A stretch of DNA of 64,000 nt from Ptychodera flava. Its lineage: Eukaryota > Hemichordata > Enteropneusta > Ptychoderidae. Shown here piece by piece: positions 38,901-47,548 of this stretch. The stretch lies in contig NC_091941.1 in the NCBI RefSeq assembly GCF_041260155.1, positions 40,558,747 through 40,622,746 on the forward strand. The letters are read 5' to 3'. The notes under the pieces are model-generated. The model searched no databases and was not told where the DNA came from. It saw only the letters and a program-made list of their open reading frames with translations. Made by a program: the position numbers and the translations under genes. The number at the start of each line of letters is the position of its first letter. Position 1 is the stretch's first letter.

Positions 38901-40748
38901 CTTACATTATATTCTATGAGAAGCTCAGCAGATGACTTAAAAGACGATAGATTCAACAAAAATGCACACAAGTCAGGAATACTGAGATTTTCCTGTACCC
39001 TTCAAAATCTGACTGTTACAACTACAGAATTCCAATCTTTTTTCTGTTAAAAGTCTATTTTATATTTTTGACATGACCCATTACCGAATGAAATAGATTT
39101 CATACAAATAAATGCCTGATTTTATATGTCTAGGTAAAGAAAATGGTAGAATTTGATTTTAGCTATGACTGCAATTTTCAATGAAAATTTTGGGGTATGG
39201 GGTAAGTTTTGGTCATATTTCATGAAAACTATAGAAGATATTGCATGTTACAATATGTCATTCTAAAGATTAGTAAATTATCTTTCTAATGATACCTACC
39301 AAACCAGGTTATATTCAAAAACAGACTCAACAGATGACATATAAAAAGACAGACTTAACAAAAATACATGCAAATCTGCAACACTGTGATTTTGCGGTAC
39401 CCTTCAAAATATGACCGCAACAGCTGTAGAGTCCTAATATTTTTTCGGTTAAAAGTCTATTTCATATTTCTGACATGTCCCTATACCAAATAAAATAGAT
39501 TTCATAACAAAAACGGCCAGATTTTTTGTGTCAAGCTAAAAAAATAGTAGAATTTGGTTTTAGCTATGACTGAAATTTTCAATGTAAACTTTGGGGTATG
39601 GGGTAAGTTTTGGTCATATATCATGAAAACTACACACGATATTGCATGTTACAATATGTCATTTCAAATACTAGTAAATTATCTTTATAATGATACCTAA
39701 CAAGCCAGTTTATATTCAAAAACAAGCTCAGCAGATAACTTATAGGAAAACAGTTTTTACAAAAATGCATGCAAATCTGCAACACTGTTATTTTGCGGTA
39801 CCCTTCAAAATATGACTGCTACAGCTGTAGATTCCAAATATTTTTTCTGTTAAAGTCTATTTATATTTCTGACATGTCCCTGTACCAAATAAAATAGATT
39901 TCATAGCAAAAACGGCCAGATTTTTTGTGTCAAGCTAAAAAAATGGTAGAATTTGGTTTTAGCTATGACTGAAATTTTCAATGTAAACTTTGGGGTATGG
40001 GGTAAGTTTTGGTCATATATCATGAAAACTATACACGATATTGCATGTTACAATATGTCATTTCAAAGACTAGTAAATTATCTTTTTAATGATACCTAAC
40101 AAGCCAGGTTATATTCAAAAACAAGCTCAGCAAATAACTTATAAGAAGACAGTTTTAACAAAAATGCATGCAAATCTGCTACACTGTTATTTTGCGATAC
40201 CCTTCAAAATATGACTGTTACAGCTGTAGATTCCCAATATTTTTTCTGTTAAAAGTCTATTTCACATTTATAACATGTCCCTGTATCAAATAAAACAGAT
40301 TTCAGACAAAGAAATGCATACTTTATTATGCCTAGCTAAAAAATTGGTAGAATTTGAGTTTTACTGTAATTTGCAATGTTAAATTTTGGGGTAAGGGGTA
40401 AGTTTTGGTTATATTTGACAAAAACTGTAGAAGATATTGCATAGTGCAATATGTCATCTTAAAGACGAATAAATTCCCTTTCTAATGATACCAAACAAGT
40501 GAGGTTATGTTAAAAAATGAGCTCAGCACATCACTTACAAGAAGACAGATTTGATGAAAATGCATTTGGCTTGGAGAATCGTGATTTTGCGGTACCCTTC
40601 AAAACATGACCATAACAGCTATTGCGTCCCTATATTTTTCCTGTTAAAATTCCATTTCGTATTCTAGGGATCCCAAGGGTCCTGAAAAATACAGGTTTGT
40701 TATCCTGTGGGGGGGGGGGTGCACGTAGACCCCCTCTAGCCCACGGAC
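35991..40748. mobile_element. Giant foldback element built of ~400-bp satellite units (4.76 kb)
   Basis: Ends are inverted copies (gtccgtgggctagagggggt at left; its complement at right), each followed inward by a poly-C/poly-G run and gataacaaacctgtattttt. The flank on both sides is TA (35989-35990, 40749-40750). The left arm holds about five forward units (marker ttgaagggtaccgcaaaat near 36136, 36530, 36935, 37335, 37737), and the right arm about seven inverted units (near 38190, 38600, 38994, 39397, 39797, 40195, 40589). The outermost ~430 bp of the arms are nearly identical; inner units differ more. The turn-around lies near 37790. No ORF with a domain. Confidence 0.85.
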
Positions 40749-40769
40749 TATGGTAGCTCGCAATGGTGG

Positions 40770-41330
40770 ACACAAACATCGGACCGCTGCTGTCTACGCC
40801 CTTTTTGTTTTCAATCAACCGATTGAGATGCCTTCAGCGAAGACATTTACAAGAAGAAGAGAATTTATTTTGATGGATAGAGAATCGTGTCACCCGACAG
40901 CGCATACTTTTATGGTTTCGTCAAAGGCAAAATCCTCAGATATGCTCGCACTTGCAACAACACTGACGACTTTACTAAAAAAAGTAGCATTCTTCACAAG
41001 TAAACTTCTCGACAGAGAATACAAAAACAAAGAAATCACTAAAATAACAGCAGAAATAGACCACAGAATTCGAAATACACCAACAACCCGCACAGTGACA
41101 CGAAAAGAAACAAGTTGAACGAACAAATTTAGTTTAAGCACAACATACAGCCCACACCTCAAAACAAAAGGAAGTATTTTGAAACACTGGGCAGAGCTGG
41201 AAAAAGACACAACACTAAGGAATCTATATCCAGAATCACCAATCATTGCTTACAAGAGAAACAAAACTTTAAAAGACACACTAGTCAAAACAAAATTTCC
41301 AGAAGTAAATAAACAAATAACAAACTAACT
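40770..41330 (+). pseudogene. Penelope-like retroelement remnant (C-terminal part)
   Basis: An open stretch from ~40750 to 41118 includes SCHPTAHTFMVSSKAKSSDM and LLDREYKNKEITKITAEID, and adjacent sequence reads TTYSPHLKTKGSILKHWAEL and IIAYKRNKTLKDTLVKTKFP. These match the connector between the reverse transcriptase and the end of Penelope-like elements (HP..., then TTY.P...L, then YRR-x-NLKD-x-LV-x-A). The GIY-YIG nuclease is not seen. The element is broken. It follows directly on the foldback's right end, and a partly matching copy lies at 42447-42840. Confidence 0.6.
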
Positions 41331-41980
41331 TGATCCCCAAATGGATTTACAACATTTAAGCACATTTTGCGTCGTACTTGAAGAACAAGAACACTGAATT
41401 CACTTAAAAATTGCACAGACACAAACTGAGGAAAGAATTTACTCTGCCACCGATGAGAAAGCACACTTGGGTTTCGAAACGTAAGCGACAAAGGTGCACT
41501 TACGGTCGCGAGGGACCGTGGTGCACTCTATCAACTCTTGTAAGACTGTATCCGTAGGTCTGGCTGCGTCTGTCCATAAGATTTCCCTACACAAACAAAA
41601 CACTATCGTACATATTATGATAAACTTTAAAAGACACACTAGTCAAAACAAAATTTCCAGAAGTAAATAAACAAATAACAAACTAACTTGATCCCCAAAT
41701 GGATTTACAACATTTAAGCACATTTTGTGTCGTACTTGAAGAACAAGAACACTGAATTCACTTAAAAATTGCACAGACACAAACTGAGGAAAGAATTTAC
41801 TCTGCCACTGATGAGAAAGCACACTCGGGTTTCTAGATGTAAGCGACAAAGGTGCACTTACGGTCGCGAGGGACCGTGGTGCACTCTATCAACTCTTGTA
41901 AGACTGTATCCGTAGGTCTGGCTGCTTCTGTCCATAAGATTTCCCTACACAAACAAAACACTATCGTACATATTATGATA
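41265..41980. repeat. 358-bp tandem duplication (2 copies) at a Penelope-like 3' end
   Basis: 41265-41622 and 41623-41980 are nearly identical (a handful of differences, e.g. gcgtcgtac/gtgtcgtac). Each copy runs from aactttaaaagacacactag to actatcgtacatattatgat. Antisense frames over both copies give twin 66-68-residue products, an artefact of the duplication. Tandem partial copies with shared ends are typical of Penelope-like insertions. Confidence 0.85.
41450..41525 (+). ncRNA. Hammerhead-ribozyme-like core (candidate, degenerate)
   Basis: In the first 358-bp copy: CCGATGA, stem GAAA/TTTC, then GAAAC, followed by GTAAG...CTTAC as a possible stem III and GTC as a possible cleavage triplet. 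The second copy (from 41808) has the intact CTGATGA but an altered GAAAC. Penelope-like elements are known to carry hammerhead motifs. Stem I is not convincing, so activity is doubtful. Confidence 0.3.
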
Positions 41981-42446
41981 AACTTCCCGACACATATCCA
42001 AAACGAAACAAACAATATGGTAACACAAACTTTTGGATAGTAAGGTGGGGAGCCTCTTTCACATTTTTATGCGAGTTAGAAGACAGGATATACATGTAGT
42101 TCGGCGTTTAGTTCGGTGTTCTGGTCACACATGTAAAGAGGCCATTGTTTAGTACGGAGCACCGAACCAGCCCCTTTGACACCGAATTAATTTAGTTCTT
42201 TGTTAGTTCGGTGTTGTCTGGTCACACGTCCAACTGACACAGGTTTAAATTTATTCCAGTGTCAGCTCCGGAGTAAACACGCACGTGTTCACACTCTGTG
42301 GCTATATATATAGGTGGGTTTACACGTGTAGTTTTTTAAACCGGAGGGAATCTGATTAGTCGCTCTGTAAATATTCCTTATCAGCGATCTAAGCGATCTC
42401 ACGTTTACACGTCATGCACAAGGTATAAATTTAGTTCGGGTCAAGC

Positions 42447-42840
42447 GAAAGAAATAACGCCACCAACAATACAGTAGTCTTCATAACAACGTATAGCCCG
42501 TACATCGAAACGACAAAAATCAAGCAAGCCCTGACAGAAAACTGGAGTGAACTTGAAAAAGACGAAACACTAAAAAAAACTGTTCCAAAACCAACCAATA
42601 ATCGCATATAAAAGGAACAGAAATATAGGCGACACACTTATAAGCGCCAGACTTCACAAAAACTACAATAGCTCAAACTCAGGTTCACATGAACCTATAC
42701 AAACACAACAAGATCAAACAGTAGACATTCTAGCTTCCCTACCAAACGTAAGTGGAACGACATATTACCAAATAAAAGAATCAACCATTCAACACGTCTC
42801 ACCAATCAAAAATGAATTTTAAGCGACTGATGAACAAAAC
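42447..42840 (+). pseudogene. Penelope-like retroelement fragment
   Basis: Reads NNTVVFITTYSPYIETTKIK then QALTENWSELEKDETLKK and IIAYKRNRNIGDTLISARL, the same connector region as at 40770-41330 but clearly a different copy. 5'-truncated and broken. Confidence 0.55.
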
Positions 42841-42879
42841 TCTGTTTTCGAAGCGTAGCGCTTGGAGGACACCGTGACA

Positions 42880-43129
42880 TTACACTTTTATATGATATCC
42901 GATATTTACGGCTACTAGACCATACAATGTCGAAGTTAGATTGGCTTAGCCAGATCTATAAAGGGCTGAAATCTCCGATATATATCGGATATTTACTTGC
43001 GATTTCACTGAATCTGGTAACGTCTAGTATCAAAGCTATAGTCAGTCCTTGGAAGTCGGGTTTGGCCAGAACTGTAAGGTGGTGAAATCTCCAATATATA
43101 TCAGATATTTACGCGCGATTTGACTGAAT
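42880..43129. repeat. Segment dense in ATATCCGATAT-type quasi-palindromes
   Basis: Repeated phrases such as tccgatatatatcggatatt and gcgatttgactgaatctag occur with short spacing, leading into the ctagtatcg tandem units. No coding signal. Confidence 0.6.
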
Positions 43130-43346
43130 CTAGTATCGTCTAGTATCGATATTAGAGTCCCAAATCGCCGATAAATATCGGGTAAATATCAGAGATTTCA
43201 CAGATCTCTGTGAAATCTACGAGGCAAGTCATTCTAGTATCGTCTAGTATCGATATTAGAGTCCCAAATCGCCGAAAAATATCGGGTAAATATCGGAGAT
43301 TTCACAGATCCGGCGTGCCGATCCACGAGGCAAGTCATTCTAGTAT

Positions 43347-44283
43347 TATTATTATTATTATTAAAAATTCTTGAAAAAATGCACTACACATACGTCACAG
43401 TGCGCTGTACAGAACACACAAAAGAAAAAAGCGATTTTACAAAAAACAAGTGACAGGGATAAAACGCACCACACGAGCAGTCCTGCGGTGAAGAAATGTA
43501 CCGCAAAGCATAAACAAATCACTGATAATACAGATTAAAAAGATAGGTTTTCAAACCGCGTTTAAAAGACTCAACATTTCTTGCAGTACGAATCTCTACT
43601 GGCAACATATTCCACAACGATGGCGCACACACTGAAAAGGCTCTCTGGCCGTATGCTTTACTGAATTTTCCGCGAGGTGGAATCAGACGTAACTTGTCTG
43701 CAGAACGGAGATCTCTGGTAGGAACATATTGCTCTATCAGCTCTGTCAAATACATAGGTGCAAAGCCTCTGATCAATTTAAAAGTAATTAACATAATCTT
43801 GAACTTAATTCGTGCTTCAACAGGCAGCCAATGTAAATCAACTAGTACAGGTGTAATATGATCAAATTTGCGAGAACGGCTGACTAAACGTGCTGCGGCA
43901 TTTTGAAGAGATTGCAAACGGTGAAGCTGATCTTTGTTAATTCCATACAAGAGACTATTACAGTAATCTAACTGAGATGTTACAAATGCGTGGATCAATG
44001 TCTCGGTAGTGTCCTGATCGAGAAGGTTACGGATCTTGCCAATTCTATATAATGAGTAGTAGCCATTTCTACAAACGTGGTTTATATGATCAGACATAGC
44101 ACCATTCCTGTTTAAAATCGTGCCAAGATTACGTACAGAGTTTGAAGGGATGACATCAGTGTCGCCGATCCTAAGGCTAGATAGTCCCGTCGTATCAGAT
44201 TTCAAGCGTGACGAGAAATGGACGAGAAATGGACAACTTCAGTTTTGTCATCGTTCAGAATGAGTAGATTTGACTTCATCCAG
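43347..44283 (-). mobile_element. CR1/L2-like LINE 3' fragment, 5'-truncated, with target duplication
   Basis: Minus-strand LINE tail ending in (AAT)n at 43347-43362. The flanks share ctagtat (43340-43346 and 44284-44290), a likely 7-bp target-site duplication formed in the tandem repeat. It holds the C-terminal reverse-transcriptase region at 43519-44205. Confidence 0.8.
43519..44205 (-). pseudogene. LINE ORF2 C-terminal segment (reverse transcriptase thumb and tail)
   Basis: 228 codons include VRNLGTILNRNGAMSDHINH, VTSQLDYCNSLLYGI, RLQSLQNAAARLVSRSRKFD, HITPVLVDLHWLPVEARIKF and APSLWNMLPVEIR, the standard tail of CR1/L2-type LINE ORF2. The preceding stretch (LLILNDDKTEVVHFS, from ~44282) is in another frame because an 11-bp direct duplication (gacgagaaatg) sits at ~44211-44232. 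The fragment lacks endonuclease and catalytic motifs, so it is a dead 5'-truncated copy. Confidence 0.8.
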
Positions 44284-44711
44284 CTAGTATCGTCTAGTAT
44301 CGATATTAGAGTCTCCAAATCGCCAAAAAATATCGGGTAAATATCGGAGATTTCACAGATCCGGCGTGCCGAGGCACAGGGCAAGTCTTTCTAGTATCGT
44401 CTAGTATCGATACTAGTTCTGAGATCGTCGATATGTCAAACTTCGATACTAGATTGTAAATATCCGATATTTAAAAATTGTGCAAAGTCGCGCCTTCATG
44501 GGAAAGGATCGCAGTACAGTATCATTAGTCTCTCCGCTCCAGTGCGGATTAACACAAGACACGTAGATTACGGGTACGTCTCGCCATGGCTAAGCAACAT
44601 TTTACATAGAACAACCAAACATGATATACACTTATATTATACACAATATCATACACAAAACGCAAACAACCCAAATATGAACGATGTGTGGAGTTGCTTT
44701 CCCTTTACTAC

Positions 44712-45014
44712 CTACAACTCATCGTAAAATGGCATCGTTTTTCTAGCTCTGCCACTACGACGGTTGTTGTCGGACACGGATTTGAACTGAGCTCGCAACC
44801 GTTTGATTTTGTTGTGGCATTGTTCCGCTGTCCTCTCGAGTCCCTTCTCCCTGGCCTTGGCAGCGACGACTTCATACACTTGCCGATCCCTCGACGTGCC
44901 GTCCATCATACGGATGACGTTTTCGTCTCTCCAGATTGACATTAGTGGCCTGATCTCTTCCTGTGACCAATTGTTGCCGCGATCGCGAGAGCTTCTCACT
45001 TGAACACCGTCCAT
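44712..45014 (-). CDS. Myb/SANT-like DNA-binding protein of a Harbinger-type transposon (~100 aa)
   Basis: Starting at the ATG at 45014, the protein begins MDGVQVRSSRDRGNNWSQEE and continues with a trihelix/Myb-like domain: tryptophans at NNWS and SIWRD, EVVAAKAREKGLERTAEQCH, NKIKRLRAQFKSV, ending PFYDEL. PIF/Harbinger elements encode such a Myb-like protein, which helps the transposase bind ends and enter the nucleus. An ATG further upstream (45113) lies in the repeat-end sequence, so 45014 is preferred. It looks intact but short (family members often continue past FYDEL), and no transposase partner is present. It could instead be a captured or host-expressed copy. Confidence 0.65.
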   Translation of the reverse strand: MDGVQVRSSRDRGNNWSQEEIRPLMSIWRDENVIRMMDGTSRDRQVYEVVAAKAREKGLERTAEQCHNKIKRLRAQFKSVSDNNRRSGRARKTMPFYDEL

Positions 45015-45253
45015 TGTGGTAATGACCGCAAGCCCGTAGACAGGATATAGTTCAGCGTTTAGTTCGGTGTTCTGGTCACACGTGTAAATAGGCCATTGTT
45101 TAGTACGGAGCACCGAACCTGGACCAGCCCTCCGACACCGAATTAATTTAGTTCTTTGTTAGTTCGGTGTTGTCTGTTCACACGTCCAACTGACGCAGGT
45201 TTTAGTTTATTCCGGTGTCAACTCCGGACTTAACTCACACGTGTAAACCCCCC

Positions 45254-46017
45254 TTATGATGTACATCTTGACTTCCAACTTTCTTTGTAATTATTGACCT
45301 TAGATTACGTAATTAATGTTAATGACATTACGATTTTCACCTGCTTGCTTTCTGTTCATTTACAGTTACAGTACTTTACATGTTTGGATTGTTTGGTAAG
45401 GCTTCAGTGACATGCCATCCGTTTAACACTGTCTGCGTTTAAGTTTTAATGCTGTGTTCCAATCGTTTTCTGAGTATTATTCATTTGCCGTATATAGTGA
45501 CTTAGCGGTCGGTAACTCATGTGACTTGGCCTGGTCTATGGCTAGAAATTGATTTATTGCATTTGATTTCAAAGCAAATCAATGCTTTCAAAAACCCTGC
45601 ATTGAAAAGTGGATGATTTAATATTCCAATTATTACTTTAAAAAAAGCCACCCAAGATACACACCCATTCTCTAAAAATTAATGAAACTAGAATTAACAC
45701 TTGTTAGCTTCCTTTATCAAACGTAACTATAGGAAGCGTTCAAAATTCCAAAGGACCACCATTCCAGTATTCAGGATGAGTATGTATGGCTCATGCTACC
45801 ACACACGGTGAGTGAGGGGTGTAGCGCAGGCGAATGAGGCATTTAGGCCTATTGTCTCAGAAAAATCTATAAGTTCTATGATTATACAATACAAATATAT
45901 TGGTGACTTGGCCTAAAACTTCAAACAAAACCAATCTTTGGTATTTCAATCAATTTTCAATCATATTTGTCTTCGTTTGACATGCTTGAATCTATATCTA
46001 TTCATACTCATGTTCAG
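45254..46017. other. Intergenic/intronic, no exon seen
   Basis: Lies between the Harbinger-like end and the FABP-like exon and is probably intron of the latter. No upstream FABP exon recognised. Confidence 0.4.
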
Positions 46018-46224
46018 ATTGGTGAAGTTTTCGACTTGATGAATCAGCTCACTGGACTGACCAAAAAGGGACTGGCAAGTTTAGAAGGCAACAAGCTGAC
46101 TGTCAAGCCAGGAGCTGAATATCCTAAAGAACTTTCTTCCAGCTATGAAGTTGTTGATGGAAAACTAGTTATTATCATGAATGTGGGCAATGTGACCACA
46201 AAACGTATATTTAGCAAAGTGTAA
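46018..46224 (+). CDS. Fatty-acid-binding-protein-like, last coding exon (partial)
   Basis: Acceptor catgttcag precedes 46018. The exon reads IGEVFDLMNQLTGLTKKGLA, then SLEGNKLTVKPG, then YEVVDGKLVIIMNVGNVTTK and RIFSKV before TAA. Spacing and residues match the C-terminal half of intracellular lipid-binding proteins: LGEEFD, T-L-G-x-L, and DGKLV...V...R-x-Y/F-x-K at the end, i.e. the last strands of the beta-barrel that binds fatty acids or retinoids in the cytosol. The 5' exons are not in sight; they may lie beyond the 35.8-45.3 kb transposon nest or be lost, so it could be an orphan exon. The ORF can also be read from an ATG at 45967, but the acceptor makes that unlikely. Confidence 0.6.
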   Translation: MGEVFDLMNQLTGLTKKGLASLEGNKLTVKPGAEYPKELSSSYEVVDGKLVIIMNVGNVTTKRIFSKV

Positions 46225-47548
46225 TATTTTAATCAACTGAACCACTTAAGCTGGTTTTTAAAATTTCCAAAAATAAATCGTTCAATGTATTTTTTGAGTT
46301 TTGTGATATAATTGTACTGTTGCATTACAAACCATTTAACTTTGAAAACTTTATAACAATGAAAAGTAAGCCTGTTCTGTAATTATAGCATACTTCTTTC
46401 TTGGCAAAGTTTTTTGTACTCATTAAATTTGAATTGTGCTGTTACTTGATAATCTTTCTGACAAAATCAATCTTGTTTTTTTAAGTGAACTTCAAAGGGA
46501 AAACAATGAAAACAAGGCAATGCTTGAACAATATTGACAGCTGCAGAGATTGGGGTAATGCTGAATGTGAAAGCTAACAAAGGCAACACAGGCTGACATG
46601 ATACAGCATTCATCTTGTGTTTACAATGCTACAAGTGCCGATTCAGCATTCCAGTTAAAATTACCATGGTAACCTCTTAATGATAATGCCATTAATAAGG
46701 TTTTAATTTTTCTTAAAAATAGCCAAGATCCTATTGCAGTGAATTTGAAGGTGAAATATTAGAAAATGGCAGCTCATTAAATCTGCATAACACATGTGTT
46801 TTTGTCTTAGTACTGACATAGTAAAGACTTATATACTCATTAGTTGCTTTGCATGCACAAACTTATTTTGCCCCTTTCTTTGTGATTTCCACTTGATAAA
46901 GACACTGTATTCTCTAACACTACCTTGGCTTGTTGTGCTATACTGGTATTAAGATTTCTTTAATTGGAAATTGGATGTATTTGTCTACGAATACTGGCAG
47001 TAAATAGGTCTATCTCCTTACAAATACATGTATTGTTCTGTACACCCTCTTACACTAGCTGTGGTGTTGTTGGTTTGTTTGTATATTGCTATCACACAAT
47101 GTTACTGTTGTGTACACTATTAACATCAAGTTGTATTAACTGACAAAAGCTATGAAACAGTTGAGTGTAACGTAAGGCTTGCAATTGAAAAGTCTTTATC
47201 CACGTGATCAGTGCAATTGGACTACATCTGGCCAATTGTGTTCATCTTAAATATAACTTGACATCAGTTCTCGACTGTTGTTGTAGAAGATTCAATTTTG
47301 AATAAAACAATATATGACACATTTTATGACACTGTAAAGCTATTACAAAACCAACTATGAGTGATACATATTCACTATTATAAACTGTCTGCACAGTTAT
47401 GAAAATATTGGAGGGCAATCTGACTTTCTGGATTTTAGATCACTTGATCAGGAAAAATCTCTTTTTGTGTTTGAAAAATATTGATGAGTAACCTTCAAGA
47501 AACATGAGTGTGAATTGTTCATGAAAGTTTGCTTTTTCAAGACAATAC
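46225..47548. other. Convergent intergenic region
   Basis: Contains the FABP-like 3' UTR and the CMTR1 3' UTR (opposite strand). No repeats or further exons recognised. Confidence 0.5.
46272..46277 (+). terminator. Candidate polyadenylation signal AATAAA
   Basis: Lies 48 bp after the FABP-like stop codon, a plausible but untested 3' end signal. Confidence 0.45.

Larger units (their letters stand above)
35830..42300. mobile_element. Harbinger-like element copy 1, fragmented by nested insertions
   Basis: Its left ~130 bp (35830-35965, including gattagtcgctctgtaaata and ttccttatcagcgatctaa) matches 42316-42450, and its right ~200 bp (42080-42300, including gtttagttcggtgttctggt) matches 45040-45250. 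Copies 1 and 2 are therefore the same family, head-to-tail. Between its ends sit the giant foldback (35991-40748) and Penelope-like sequence. No transposase is left. Superfamily is inferred from copy 2, which carries a Myb/SANT-type ORF. Confidence 0.55.
43130..44400. repeat. ~105-bp tandem repeat (ctagtatcg units) interrupted by a LINE
   Basis: Units start at 43130, 43234 and 43340 (periods 104 and 106) and resume at 44284 and 44391 after the LINE. Each unit contains ctagtatcgtctagtatcga, ccaaatcgcc and tatcgggtaaatatcggaga. Confidence 0.85.
42313..45253. mobile_element. Harbinger-like DNA element copy 2 (2.94 kb) with nested insertions
   Basis: Left end GGTGGGTTTACACGTGT and right end (reverse complement) GGGGGGTTTACACGTGT are terminal inverted repeats. 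The right flank is TTA and the left flank ATA, so a 3-bp duplication is possible but imperfect. Its only intact ORF is the Myb/SANT-like protein at 44712-45014 (-), the usual partner protein of PIF/Harbinger transposases. The DDE transposase is missing. Inside it lie a Penelope-like fragment, the ctagtatcg repeats and a CR1-like LINE. Confidence 0.65.

Noticed and set aside
41285-41849. Twin minus-strand 66-68-residue frames
   Set aside because: Antisense of a 358-bp tandem duplication within Penelope-like sequence.
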